DNA of 40,343 nt from Trueperaceae bacterium (GCA_031581195.1 JAVLCF010000005.1:1-40343); one strand, 5' to 3'. Counted from the first letter of the stretch, positions 1 to 9,730 are shown. Numbers and translations: made by a program. The notes: generated from the sequence alone by a model not told the origin.

Positions 1-306
1 GCGGAGGCGGCGGAGGCGGGAGAAGCGCTGCAGCGCGTCGCTCTCGTCCAGCCCGAGGGCGCGGGCGTACAGGCGCAGGAAGTTGCGGGCGTAGACGTCC
101 TCGGGGAGCGCCGCGAGGTCCTCGCGTTCGAGGGCCTCGAGGTACGTCGCGCGGACGTGGGTGTGGCCCGCGACGGTGGCGAGGTCGAGGCCCGCCTCCT
201 CCCGCGCGGCGCGCAACCAGTCGCCGAGGTCGGGGGGCGCGGGGGGGCCGCCGACGGCGCCGCGTGGGGGGGTGGGGCCGTCGGGGCGGTCGGCGTCGTG
301 GTTCAT
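1..306 (-). CDS. RodZ-like helix-turn-helix protein, N-terminal part (cut by window edge)
   Basis: The 102 codons in the window start at ATG 306 and run off the left edge. After a Pro/Gly-rich stretch of about 26 residues comes a Cro/RodZ-type HTH (HTH_25). Its signs are LGDWLRAAREEAGLDLATVA and, later, the pattern ATYLEALE followed by LPEDVYARNFLRLYARALGLD. RodZ proteins use this cytoplasmic HTH to bind MreB and help set cell shape; a transmembrane helix and periplasmic domain would follow but lie outside the window, so membrane topology is unproven. The start overlaps the psuG stop by 4 nt (ATGA), so the two genes are very likely co-transcribed and translationally coupled. A soluble HTH regulator is the main alternative. 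Confidence 0.8.
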   Translation of the reverse strand, partial: MNHDADRPDGPTPPRGAVGGPPAPPDLGDWLRAAREEAGLDLATVAGHTHVRATYLEALEREDLAALPEDVYARNFLRLYARALGLDESDALQRFSRLRRLR

Positions 307-1211
307 GTGGACCCTCCGGTCGGGGTGGACGTCAACGCCGCCGCGACGCGCGTGGCGAGCGCGGCGTTGGCGTGCAGGAGGCGGAGGTTGACGTCGACGG
401 TCGCGCCGTCCGAGTGGCGCGCCAGCGCGTCGAGGAGGTACGGGGTGGCGTCGCGGCCGGCGATCCCGGCGGCGTCGGCGTCGGCGTACGCCGCGCGCAA
501 CCAGCCGGCGTAGGCGTCGGCGTCGAGGCCGGGATCGACCGGCTGCGCGAGCAGCAGGGCCTGGGGTTGCCCGAGGGCGTCCTGGGCGCGTTTGATGCGC
601 GCGACGGTGGCGGGGTCGTCGGCGCGGGCGGGGACCCGCAGGTCGGTGGTGGCGACGTGGAAGCCGGCGAGGTGGTCGGTGCCGTAGCCGACGACCGCGA
701 CGCCGGCGCTCTCGAGGCGTTCGAGGGTGGCGGCGGCGTCGAGGAGGCTCTTAGGGCCGGCGCAGACCGTGACGAGGGGGGTGCGGGCGAGGGCGGCGAG
801 GTCGGCGGACTCGTCGTAGCCGCCGCCGGGGTGGACCCCGCCGATGCCGCCGGTCGCGAACGTCTCGATGCCGGCGCGTTGCGCGGCGTAGAGGGTGGTG
901 GCGACGGTCGTGCCGGCGTCGCGGCCGTGCGCGACGAGGGCGGCGAGGTTCCAGGTGGAGGCCTTGTCGGCGCCGGGTTCGGCGAGGCGCACGAGGTCGT
1001 CGTCCTCGAGCCCGACGACGACGGTGCCGTCGAGCACGCCGACGGTCGCCGGTTCGCCGCCGTTCTCGCGGACGGTGGCCTCGAGGCCGCGCGCGAGGGC
1101 GAGGTTGTCGGGGCGGGGGAGGCCGTGGGTGACGACCGTGGATTCGAGCGCCACGACGGCGACGCCCTCGTCGAGGGCGGCGCGGACGCGGGGGGCGACG
1201 GAGAACGCCAT
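303..1211 (-). CDS. psuG: pseudouridine-5'-phosphate glycosidase
   Basis: Predicted 302 residues, the normal family length. PsuG reversibly splits pseudouridine 5'-phosphate into uracil and ribose 5-phosphate in the cytoplasm, the second step of pseudouridine catabolism. Visible family signatures are ALESTVVTHG (Glu23), GADKASTWNLAAL, GGIGGVHPGG with Asp137 just after it, and AGPKSLLD carrying the likely catalytic Lys154. The following segment reads VVGYGTDHLAGF where many homologues have GYQTDEFPAF, a mild divergence. The start is ATG 1211, 9 nt behind a TATCAT box and without a Shine-Dalgarno sequence, so the mRNA is probably leaderless. The RodZ-like gene follows through a 4-nt overlap. 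A pseudouridine kinase (psuK) is not adjacent. Confidence 0.93.
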   Translation of the reverse strand: MAFSVAPRVRAALDEGVAVVALESTVVTHGLPRPDNLALARGLEATVRENGGEPATVGVLDGTVVVGLEDDDLVRLAEPGADKASTWNLAALVAHGRDAGTTVATTLYAAQRAGIETFATGGIGGVHPGGGYDESADLAALARTPLVTVCAGPKSLLDAAATLERLESAGVAVVGYGTDHLAGFHVATTDLRVPARADDPATVARIKRAQDALGQPQALLLAQPVDPGLDADAYAGWLRAAYADADAAGIAGRDATPYLLDALARHSDGATVDVNLRLLHANAALATRVAAALTSTPTGGST

Positions 1212-1220
1212 ACGCCGGGC

Positions 1221-1226
1221 ATGATA
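1221..1226 (-). promoter_or_regulatory. -10 box (TATCAT) for psuG
   Basis: On the minus strand TATCAT lies 9 nt before the psuG ATG, with no recognisable -35 hexamer and no ribosome binding site between. This fits a leaderless or nearly leaderless transcript. Confidence 0.55.
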
Positions 1227-1268
1227 GCCCAGGGACGTCGGTCGCTCCGTGCCGGCGCGGGCGCGTGG

Positions 1269-1274
1269 TACCGT
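1269..1274 (+). promoter_or_regulatory. -10 box (TACCGT) for the FUN14 gene
   Basis: GGTACCGT ends 8 nt before the GTG at 1283, and no Shine-Dalgarno sequence fits between. The arrangement supports GTG 1283 as the real start and a leaderless mRNA. Confidence 0.5.
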
Positions 1275-1282
1275 TCTCGGCC

Positions 1283-1612
1283 GTGGAACTCCCCGCCCTC
1301 GGTCCGCTCCTTCCGCTCGTCGAGCAGGTGGGGTTCGGTGCGGTCGCCGGCTTCGTCGCCGGGTTCGCCGTGAAGAAGCTCGGGAAGCTCGCGGCGTTGC
1401 TGCTGGGCACCCTGTTCGTGGTGGTGCAGGGGCTGGCGTGGGTGGGCTACGTGCAGGTGAACTGGTCGGCGGTGCAGGCGGACGCCGAACCGTGGGTGGA
1501 GGCGGCGGCGTTGCGTGAGGGGTGGGGGGCGTTGCTGGACGTGCTGACGTACAACCTGCCGTTCGCGGCGGCGTTCGTGCCGGGCCTCCTCCTCGGCCTC
1601 CGGCGTGGCTGA
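1283..1612 (+). CDS. FUN14-type small membrane protein
   Basis: Predicted 109 residues. The FUN14 family signature is clear: a Gly-rich helix (VGFGAVAGFVAGFAVKK), a basic KKLGKL turn, a second hydrophobic helix, and GYVQVNWSAV. A third hydrophobic segment lies near the C terminus (LTYNLPFAAAFVPGLLLGL), so two to three membrane spans are expected. Eukaryotic FUNDC1 is a mitophagy receptor; the role of bacterial members is not established, so no function is assigned. The GTG at 1283 is preferred over the in-frame GTG at 1265 because a -10 box (1269-1274) would lie inside the longer reading frame. The gene is monocistronic, divergent from psuG and upstream of groESL. Confidence 0.82.
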   Translation: MELPALGPLLPLVEQVGFGAVAGFVAGFAVKKLGKLAALLLGTLFVVVQGLAWVGYVQVNWSAVQADAEPWVEAAALREGWGALLDVLTYNLPFAAAFVPGLLLGLRRG

Positions 1613-1642
1613 CATCATCTGAGTGCGCCACGCTCAACCGAC

Positions 1643-1671
1643 TTGACATCTCGAGGTCGGGGGCGTAGCAT
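1643..1671 (+). promoter_or_regulatory. groESL promoter (sigma-A type)
   Basis: A perfect -35 TTGACA (1643-1648) and a -10 TAGCAT (1666-1671) are separated by 17 nt. Transcription should start near 1678, at the edge of the CIRCE element. This is one of the strongest promoters in the window by consensus match. Confidence 0.88.
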
Positions 1672-1679
1672 GGCCCCAG

Positions 1680-1706
1680 TTGGCACTCTCCATCGGGGAG
1701 TGCCAA
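1680..1706 (+). promoter_or_regulatory. CIRCE operator (HrcA binding site)
   Basis: The sequence is TTGGCACTC, a 9-nt spacer, then GAGTGCCAA, which matches the canonical CIRCE inverted repeat exactly. It sits at the predicted transcription start and in the groES leader. In other bacteria the HrcA repressor binds this element and GroEL keeps HrcA active, giving heat-shock feedback control. hrcA is not in the window. Confidence 0.97.
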
Positions 1707-1752
1707 ACGCGTGGGCCCCCCCACGCAATTCCCACGAACGTAGGAGGAGACC

Positions 1753-3730
<1,978 letters not shown>

Positions 3731-3774
3731 TCCAGCCCCCCACGCCCCGCGGCGCCCCGCGCGCCGCACGCCAC

Positions 3775-3810
3775 GCGAACGCGCCCCGGACCGATCCGGG
3801 GCGCGTTCGC
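3775..3810. terminator. hairpin terminator between groEL and gpmI
   Basis: A perfect 16-bp stem (3775-3790 with 3795-3810) closes a CCGA loop. It lies between the convergent stops of groEL and gpmI and could serve both. There is no T-run, as in many very GC-rich genomes. Confidence 0.8.
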
Positions 3811-3827
3811 CGTTCGGGACGCCGGCG

Positions 3828-5390
3828 TCAGGAGCGAAGCAACGACCGACCCGTCATCTCCGGCGGAGCCGCCACGCCGAGCAGCGCCAACACCGTCGGC
3901 GCCACGTCGCCCAACACCCCGCCCTCCCGAAGCTCGACCGGCCCGGCCCCCGTCACGATGCACGGCACCGGATTCGTCGTGTGCGCCGTGTGCGGCCCCC
4001 CGTCCGCCGCAAGCATCGTTTCGGCGTTGCCGTGATCGGCCAGCACGATCGCCACGCCCCCCTTCGCCCGCACCCCCTCCAGCAGCCGCCCGAGCGCCCG
4101 ATCGACCGCCTCGCACGCCTGCACCGCCGCCCCCAGGTCGCCGGTGTGCCCCACCATGTCGGGGTTCGCGTAGTTCACCAGCACGAAGGCGTCGTCGTGC
4201 GCCTCGAGCCGCGCGAGGACCGCGTCGGTCAACGCCGGCGCGCTCATCTCCGGCTGCAGGTCGTACGTCGCGACCTTCGGGGACGGCTCGATGTGGCGCG
4301 CCTCCCCCGGGAACGGCGCCTCGATCTTGGCGTTGAAGAAGTACGTCACGTGCGGGTACTTCTCCGTCTCCGCCGCGTGGAACTGCGTCCGCCCGGCCGC
4401 CGACACGACGTCCGCGAGGCACCGCTCGACCTGCGGCGCCGTCGCCAGCGCCGGCAGCGGCCACGCGTCGTCGTACGGCATCAACGTCGCCAGGTGCGGA
4501 CGCGGGTCGGCGCACCGGTCGAAGCCGGCGAAGTCCGGGTCGCTCAGGGCCCGCGTCAGCTGCCGCGCGCGGTCGGCGCGGAAGTTCGCGAACAACGCCG
4601 CGTCGCCCGGCCGCACCGGGCCCACCGGCGCGCCGTCCTCGCTGATCACGGTCGCCCGCACGAACTCGTCGGTCTCGCCGCGCGCGTACGCCGCGTCGAT
4701 CGCCTCCGACGCCGACCCCGCCTCGTGGAGCCCTTCGCCGCACACGACGGCCCGGAACGCCTCCTCGGTGCGCGCCCAGCGCTCGTCGCGGTCCATCGCG
4801 TAGTAGCGCCCCACCACCGACGCGATGCGCGCGTCGGCCTCCAGGCCCGCCAGGTGCGCCTCCAGCGCCCGCAGGTAGCCGCGCCCTCCGTCCGGGGCGG
4901 TGTCGCGCCCGTCGGTGAAGGCGTGCACCCGGATCCGCGCCACGCCCGCCGCGACCGCGAGGTCGAGCAGGCCGGTCAGGTGCTCCAGGTCGGCGTGCAC
5001 GCCGCCGTCGCTCACCAACCCCAACAGGTGCAGCGTCGCCCCGTCCGCCGCGGCGCACAGGTCGGAAAACGCGTCGGTCTTCGCGATGGAGCCGTCCTCG
5101 ATGATCGTGGTCAGGTAGCTGAGGCTCTGCTGCACCACCCGGCCCGCCCCGAGGTTCATGTGCCCCACCTCGCTGTTGCCCATCTGCCCCTCCGGCAGTC
5201 CCACCGCCGGCCCCGACGCCTCCAACGTCGTGTGCGGCGCCTCCCGCCACAGCGCGTCGAAGGTCGGCGTCGCGGCCTGCGTCACGGCGTTCCCCGGCCC
5301 GTCCGGCGCCAAGCCGAACCCGTCCAGCACGATCACGGCGACCGGCGTCCGGCCGTCCGCCCCCCCGTGGCGTTCCGCTCCGTCGTTCAT
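3828..5390 (-). CDS. gpmI: 2,3-bisphosphoglycerate-independent phosphoglycerate mutase
   Basis: Predicted 520 residues, the usual size. The enzyme interconverts 3- and 2-phosphoglycerate in glycolysis using two metal ions (usually Mn) and a phosphoserine intermediate. The metal-binding VLDGFG (Asp23), the catalytic Ser73 in GQMGNSEVGHMNLGAGR, NYANPDMVGHTG and LADHGNAE are all visible. The ATG at 5390 overlaps the stop of the DciA-like gene by 4 nt (ATGA); an upstream in-frame start at 5420 would add only a basic stretch and lengthen the overlap. The gene is last in the recF-dciA-gpmI run, a combination of DNA maintenance and glycolysis. Confidence 0.97.
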   Translation of the reverse strand: MNDGAERHGGADGRTPVAVIVLDGFGLAPDGPGNAVTQAATPTFDALWREAPHTTLEASGPAVGLPEGQMGNSEVGHMNLGAGRVVQQSLSYLTTIIEDGSIAKTDAFSDLCAAADGATLHLLGLVSDGGVHADLEHLTGLLDLAVAAGVARIRVHAFTDGRDTAPDGGRGYLRALEAHLAGLEADARIASVVGRYYAMDRDERWARTEEAFRAVVCGEGLHEAGSASEAIDAAYARGETDEFVRATVISEDGAPVGPVRPGDAALFANFRADRARQLTRALSDPDFAGFDRCADPRPHLATLMPYDDAWPLPALATAPQVERCLADVVSAAGRTQFHAAETEKYPHVTYFFNAKIEAPFPGEARHIEPSPKVATYDLQPEMSAPALTDAVLARLEAHDDAFVLVNYANPDMVGHTGDLGAAVQACEAVDRALGRLLEGVRAKGGVAIVLADHGNAETMLAADGGPHTAHTTNPVPCIVTGAGPVELREGGVLGDVAPTVLALLGVAAPPEMTGRSLLRS

Positions 5391-6283
5391 CGGTCGTCCT
5401 CTCCGGCGCCGGCGCCCCATCGGCCGAGGGCGCGCGCCACGCGCGCATCGAGGCGGTCGAGGTCGGCCTCGCCGACCGCCTCGCGCGGTTTCCCTTCGCT
5501 CAACGCCAGCCGCACCGTCGCCGCATGCCGCAACTGCGGCGCCAACGCCGGCGACGCCAGCACCTGCGGCAGCAACGCCACCAGGTCCTCGTCCAGCGCC
5601 TCCACCGCGAGCGCCTCGGCGACGCGGCGTTCGTCGTCCCCAAGGTCCGGCGTCGCGGCGGCCGGATCGACCTTCAACCGCGCCGCCGCCCGCCGGACCG
5701 CCGGCGCCTCACGGTACCGGCGACAGGCGTCGCACGGGCCCGGGTCGGGGGACAGCGCCCCGCAGTGCGGGCACGGCGTCCAGCCCTCCGCCTCCGCCCG
5801 CGCCCGGTGCCGCAACCACCCCTCCGCCGCCTCGAGCGCCGGCGTCGCGACCGCGTCGGGCAGGTCCAACCGCCCGAGCGCCGCCATCAACCGCGTTCGC
5901 GCCCCCTCGTCGATCGCGACGGTGGCCTCCGCGGTCCGGTCCGGCGTCGCCCCGCCTCCCGCCTCCGCCCTCGCCTCCGCCGGCGTGCGCTCCGCGGGGC
6001 GGCCCGCGACGAACCGCACGTCCTTCACGACCCCCGGGCCGAAGCGTTCGGCGTAGGCGCGCAGGAAGCGGGGGCGCTGCATCGACAGGTGCATCGCGGT
6101 TTCGCTGTCGCTGACGTCCACGAACAGCGTGCCGTCGCGCACGGTGCGCGCGACCGCGAACCGTGCCAGCGTCGCGCCGACCACCTCCGGCCACGCCACG
6201 ACCGCCGCCGCCCGCCGGTAGGCGCGCGTCCGGCCCCCCTTCGCGAAGAACTTCGCGACGACGTTCGCGACGTGCTCAGCCAT
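5387..6283 (-). CDS. dciA: DciA/DUF721-family protein with a C-terminal zinc ribbon
   Basis: Predicted 298 residues, long for this family. Residues 1-95 are a DUF721/DciA domain: VVAKFFAKGG, WPEVVGATLARFA, and FVDVSDSETAMHLSMQRPRFL. DciA loads or assists the replicative helicase DnaB in most bacteria that lack DnaC/DnaI loaders. A linker of about 70 residues leads to a zinc-ribbon motif with Cys171, Cys174, Cys184 and Cys187 (CPHC and CDAC), then a helical tail of about 110 residues. ATG 6283 overlaps the end of recF by 8 nt; a GTG at 6295 is possible. Location next to recF matches the recF-DUF721 linkage of actinobacteria. The family call is secure; helicase loading is inferred. Confidence 0.85.
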   Translation of the reverse strand: MAEHVANVVAKFFAKGGRTRAYRRAAAVVAWPEVVGATLARFAVARTVRDGTLFVDVSDSETAMHLSMQRPRFLRAYAERFGPGVVKDVRFVAGRPAERTPAEARAEAGGGATPDRTAEATVAIDEGARTRLMAALGRLDLPDAVATPALEAAEGWLRHRARAEAEGWTPCPHCGALSPDPGPCDACRRYREAPAVRRAAARLKVDPAAATPDLGDDERRVAEALAVEALDEDLVALLPQVLASPALAPQLRHAATVRLALSEGKPREAVGEADLDRLDARVARALGRWGAGAGEDDR

Positions 6284-7400
6284 CGTCGGCCCCACCCCCG
6301 GCCGGCGTCGCCGCGACCGCCGCCCCGTCCTCCGCCGCCCCGTCCTCCACCGCGCCCGCCTCCGTCACGACGCCGCCCGCGACGCGCAGCACCCGCGTCG
6401 CGTGCGGCGGCGCTTCGGTGCCCGACACCAACGCCTGCGGCAACCGCCCCGACAACGCCAACAGGTACGCCCGCCGGTCGGCGTCCAACTCCGCGGAGAA
6501 GTCGTCGAGCAGCAGTAGCGGCGCCGCGCCGTGCTTCTCCTCCAGGAGCCGCAACTCCGCGACCCGCAACGCCAACGCCGCCGTCCGCGCCTCCCCGCGC
6601 GAACCGAACGTCTGCACCGCCCGCCCGTCCAGCGTGAGCGCCAGATCGTCGCGGTGCGGCCCCACGACCGTCACGCCGCGCGCGCGCTCCTCCGCCGCGC
6701 TCGCGCGCAACGCCACCTCGAGGGGCGCGTCCCCCTGCGACCGCTCGAGCGCGACCGCGAACCGCTTCGCGCCCCCCGCGACGTCGCCGTACACCTCCGC
6801 CGCGACCGCGTCGACGCGCGCCACGGCGCGCGCCCGCAGGTCCCCGATCTCGTCCCCGACCGCCGCCAACCGCTGGCCGAGCACCGCGACCAGGTCCGCC
6901 GCCGCGCCGGTCTTCAGGCCGGCGTTGCGCTGCTCCAGCACCCGCGCGTACTCGCGCGCCAACGCCGCGTGGCGCGGCGACAAGCGGTCCAGCAGATCGT
7001 CCAGCCAGCCGCGCCGTCGCGACGGCGACCCGTGCACCAGGTCGGCGTCCTGCGGCGTCATGCGCACCGCCGCGAAGTGGCGCGCGACGTCGCCCCGCCG
7101 GACCGCCTGCCCGTCGAGGCGGACGACCTTCCGGCCCGCCGCCAAGCCCACGTGCACCTGCGAGGCCACGCCCTCGCGGCGGAGGTCGGCGGCGACGAAC
7201 CCCTCCGCCTCCCCCCACCGCAACGCGTCGCCGACCGTGCCGCTCGGCAGGGCCCCGGTCGACGCCAGGTAGGCGGCGTCCAACAGGTTCGATTTCCCCG
7301 CCGCGTTGGGACCCACGATCGCCGTCACGCCCGGCTCGAACGCGAGCGCGCCGGTCGCGAGGTTCCGGAACGCGAACTGGCGCAGCCCCTCGAGGATCAC
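6276..7400 (-). CDS. recF: DNA replication and repair protein RecF
   Basis: Predicted 374 residues. RecF is an SMC-like ATPase that, with RecO and RecR, helps RecA load at single-strand gaps. The Walker A site is GPNAAGKSN (residues 30-38, Lys36), the signature motif is FGSRGEARTAALALR (usually SQGQ in other phyla), and Walker B is PLLLLDDFSAELD (295-306). The tail after residue 340 is Ala/Gly/Asp-rich and probably disordered. The start is GTG 7400, 6 nt behind a TATGCT box and with no Shine-Dalgarno sequence; the longer reading frame upstream would run through that promoter. recF is not beside dnaA or dnaN here, but heads an operon with dciA and gpmI. Confidence 0.95.
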   Translation of the reverse strand: MILEGLRQFAFRNLATGALAFEPGVTAIVGPNAAGKSNLLDAAYLASTGALPSGTVGDALRWGEAEGFVAADLRREGVASQVHVGLAAGRKVVRLDGQAVRRGDVARHFAAVRMTPQDADLVHGSPSRRRGWLDDLLDRLSPRHAALAREYARVLEQRNAGLKTGAAADLVAVLGQRLAAVGDEIGDLRARAVARVDAVAAEVYGDVAGGAKRFAVALERSQGDAPLEVALRASAAEERARGVTVVGPHRDDLALTLDGRAVQTFGSRGEARTAALALRVAELRLLEEKHGAAPLLLLDDFSAELDADRRAYLLALSGRLPQALVSGTEAPPHATRVLRVAGGVVTEAGAVEDGAAEDGAAVAATPAGGGADDG

Positions 7401-7406
7401 CGGGGC

Positions 7407-7412
7407 AGCATA
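7407..7412 (-). promoter_or_regulatory. -10 box (TATGCT) for recF-dciA-gpmI
   Basis: On the minus strand GGTATGCT ends 6 nt before the recF GTG. The spacing predicts a leaderless transcript. Confidence 0.6.
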
Positions 7413-7481
7413 CCGCCGGTCCGGCCGGGCCCGGCGTTCGCGTTCGTCGCGCGGACGCTGCGCCGCGCACCGGTGGGTTGC

Positions 7482-7487
7482 TACCGT
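7482..7487 (+). promoter_or_regulatory. -10 box (TACCGT) for sufS-sufU
   Basis: TACCGT ends 7 nt before the sufS ATG at 7495, and no Shine-Dalgarno sequence lies between. It shares a 94-nt divergent region with the recF promoter. Confidence 0.6.
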
Positions 7488-7494
7488 GACCCGC

Positions 7495-8745
7495 ATGACC
7501 GTCCCCCCGCCCGCGTCCCTCGACCCGGCCGCCCTGCGCGCCGAGACGCCGATCCTGCAACGCGAGGTGCACGGCCACCCCCTCGTCTACCTCGATCACG
7601 CCGCCACCGCGCAACGCCCCCGCGCCGTGATCGACGCCATGGCCCGCCACTACGAACGCCACCACGCCAACGTCCACCGCGGCGCCCACCAACTCGCGGC
7701 GGAGGCGACCGACGCCTACGAAGCGGCGCGCACCGCGATCGCGGCGTTCCTCGGTGCGCCCGACGCGCGCTCCCTCGTGTTCGTGCGCAACGCCACCGAA
7801 GCGATCAACCTCCTCGCCCGCGCGTGGGGCGACGCCCACCTCCAGGCGGGCGACGAGATCCTCGTCCCGGTCTCCGAGCACCACGCCAACCTGGTCCCGT
7901 GGCAGATGGCGGCCCAGCGCACCGGCGCGCGCATCGTGCCGCTGCCCCTCGGCGCGGATCAGCGGCTCGACCTCGACGCGTTCCGCGCGCGCCTCTCGCA
8001 CCGTACGAAGCTCGTGGCGGTCGGGCACATGTCGAACGTGCTCGGCGTCGTCCACCCCGTCGCCGACATCGCCGACCTCGCGCACGGCGTCGGCGCCCAG
8101 GTGTTCGTCGACGGCGCGCAGGCGGCGCCGCACCTGCCCGTCGACGTCGCCGCGCTCGGGGTCGACGCCTACGCGGTGTCGGGCCACAAGATGATGGGCC
8201 CCACCGGCATCGGGGCGTTGTGGGCCCGCGCCGACCTGCTCGAGGCCCTCCCGCCGTTCCTCGGGGGCGGCGAAATGATCGCGAAGGTCGAGATGGAGAC
8301 CTCGACGTACGCCGGCATCCCCAACCGCTTCGAGGCGGGCACGCCCGCCGTCGCCGAAGCGGTCGGTTGGCACGCCGCCGTCGACGTCCTGCGCGGCGTC
8401 GGCATGGACGCCGTGTGGGCGCACGACCACGCGCTCGGCGAAGCGATGCTGGCGCGCTTCGACGCCCTCGAGGGCGTCACGACGTTCGGCCCGCGCGGCG
8501 CGGACCGCGGCGGGATCCTGCCGTTCGTGATCGACGGCGTCCACCCCCACGACGTCGCCACCGCCCTCGACGCCGAGGGCATCGCGGTGCGCGCCGGCCA
8601 CCACTGCGCCCAACCGCTCATGGCGGCGCTCGGGGTGCCCTCCACGGTGCGCGCCAGCACCCACGTCACCACCACCGACGCGGAGATCGACGCGCTCGCC
8701 GACGCCGTCGCGTCCGCCCGCGACTTCTTCGCGCCCCGCGCGTGA
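7495..8745 (+). CDS. sufS: cysteine desulfurase SufS
   Basis: Predicted 416 residues, normal for group II class-V desulfurases. The PLP enzyme removes sulfur from L-cysteine as a persulfide for Fe-S cluster assembly. Seen: VYLDHAATAQRP near residue 31, VRNATEAINLLAR, the PLP-binding Lys232 in SGHKMMGPTG, and the persulfide Cys371 in VRAGHHCAQPL. ATG 7495 lies 7 nt after a -10 box, giving a leaderless start; the longer in-frame extension crosses the promoter. sufU follows after 22 nt, the usual SufS-SufU pair. The SufBCD scaffold genes are not in the window. Confidence 0.96.
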   Translation: MTVPPPASLDPAALRAETPILQREVHGHPLVYLDHAATAQRPRAVIDAMARHYERHHANVHRGAHQLAAEATDAYEAARTAIAAFLGAPDARSLVFVRNATEAINLLARAWGDAHLQAGDEILVPVSEHHANLVPWQMAAQRTGARIVPLPLGADQRLDLDAFRARLSHRTKLVAVGHMSNVLGVVHPVADIADLAHGVGAQVFVDGAQAAPHLPVDVAALGVDAYAVSGHKMMGPTGIGALWARADLLEALPPFLGGGEMIAKVEMETSTYAGIPNRFEAGTPAVAEAVGWHAAVDVLRGVGMDAVWAHDHALGEAMLARFDALEGVTTFGPRGADRGGILPFVIDGVHPHDVATALDAEGIAVRAGHHCAQPLMAALGVPSTVRASTHVTTTDAEIDALADAVASARDFFAPRA

Positions 8746-8767
8746 CGCCGCCCCCGGAGGTCGATCC

Positions 8768-9223
8768 GTGTCGTTGATGGAGCAGATCTACAAGACCGTC
8801 ATCCTCGAACGCAGCCGCACCCCCCGCCACCGCGGGACGCTCGCGGACCCCGCCGTCCGCCAGGAGGGCGTCAACCCGTCGTGCGGCGACGAACTCACGC
8901 TCGCGCTCCGCATCGAGGACGGCGTGGTGCGCGACGCGAAGTTCGAGGGGCACGGGTGCGCCATCAGCGCCGCCTCCGCCGACCTGATGGCCGACGCCCT
9001 CCACGGCAAGACCACCGCGGAGGCGCGCACCCTCGCGACGGCGTTCAAGGCCATGATCCGCGGCGAATCGCTCCCCACCGACCTCGACCTCGGGGAACTC
9101 ACCGCCCTCGAGGGGGTCCGTCACCTGCACGCCCGCGTGAAGTGCGCGACGCTGCCCTGGACGACGCTGGAGGCGGCGCTCGACGGCGCCACCGGCCCCG
9201 TCAGCGACGAGTCGGCCGGCTAG
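8768..9223 (+). CDS. sufU: sulfur-transfer protein SufU
   Basis: Predicted 151 residues, related to IscU/NifU but of the SufU type. It accepts persulfide sulfur from SufS and passes it to the Suf scaffold; SufU binds zinc. The likely ligands are Cys39 and Asp41 (NPSCGDEL), Cys64 (GHGCAIS) and Cys126 (RVKCATLPW). The start is GTG 8768, supported by GGAGG at 8756-8760; the in-frame ATG a few codons later has no such signal. It is co-transcribed with sufS. Its stop lies only 9 nt from the convergent stop of the DivIVA gene. Confidence 0.94.
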   Translation: MSLMEQIYKTVILERSRTPRHRGTLADPAVRQEGVNPSCGDELTLALRIEDGVVRDAKFEGHGCAISAASADLMADALHGKTTAEARTLATAFKAMIRGESLPTDLDLGELTALEGVRHLHARVKCATLPWTTLEAALDGATGPVSDESAG

Positions 9224-9232
9224 CTCCGTCGC

Positions 9233-9730
9233 TCACGCGTCGGGCTCGCCGCCCGCGTCGTGCAGGTCCTCGGCGCGCAACGACCCCGCGGCGTCGCCGT
9301 CCGCGGGGCCATCGTCCGTCCCGACGTCCAGATCGAGGCTCCGCTCGAACGCCTGCAGCATCCCCCGCAACCGCTCGCGGATCGTGCCCTCCATCGTTCG
9401 GAGGCGGGCGACGTCCGCCTCCGCCTCGCGGCGCGCCAGGTCGGCGCGTTCGCGCACCAACGCCGCCTCCGCCTCCGCGTTCGCCTTCACCTGCTCGCCG
9501 ACGCGCTCGGCGGAGACGATCGCCTCACGCAGGTCCCGCTCGACGCTGCGCAGCTCCTCGATGCGGGCGTCGCGCGCCTCGAGCGCGTCGCGCGCCTCCG
9601 CCAGCTCCCGGCGGGCGGCCTCGAGCTCCTCGGCGACGTCGGCGAGGAACGCCCGTACCGCCTTCGGGGCGTAGCCGGCGAGGCTCCGGTCGAAGCGGGC
9701 GTTCTCGACGTCCAACGGCGTGAGCTTCAC
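9233..9730 (-). CDS. DivIVA-domain coiled-coil protein
   Basis: Predicted 165 residues. The first 30 residues match the DivIVA/GpsB membrane-binding motif (KLTPLDVENARFDRSLAGY, then VRAFLADVAEEL). Heptad-rich coiled coil covers about residues 30-145, with an acidic tail. DivIVA proteins gather at curved membrane and recruit division, polar-growth or chromosome-segregation factors; which role applies here cannot be read from sequence. GTG 9730 overlaps the yggS stop by 4 nt (GTGA). The yggS-divIVA linkage is common in Gram-positive division clusters, where sepF and ylmG often lie between; those are absent here. Confidence 0.9.
   Translation of the reverse strand: MKLTPLDVENARFDRSLAGYAPKAVRAFLADVAEELEAARRELAEARDALEARDARIEELRSVERDLREAIVSAERVGEQVKANAEAEAALVRERADLARREAEADVARLRTMEGTIRERLRGMLQAFERSLDLDVGTDDGPADGDAAGSLRAEDLHDAGGEPDA

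Noticed and set aside
1265-1282. Earlier GTG start for the FUN14 protein
   Set aside because: The -10 box at 1269-1274 would fall inside the coding region; GTG 1283 fits the leaderless pattern of neighbouring genes.
9192-9218. Terminator for sufU
   Set aside because: A 6-bp inverted repeat (9192-9197 with 9213-9218) lies inside the coding end of sufU with a 15-nt loop; not convincing.
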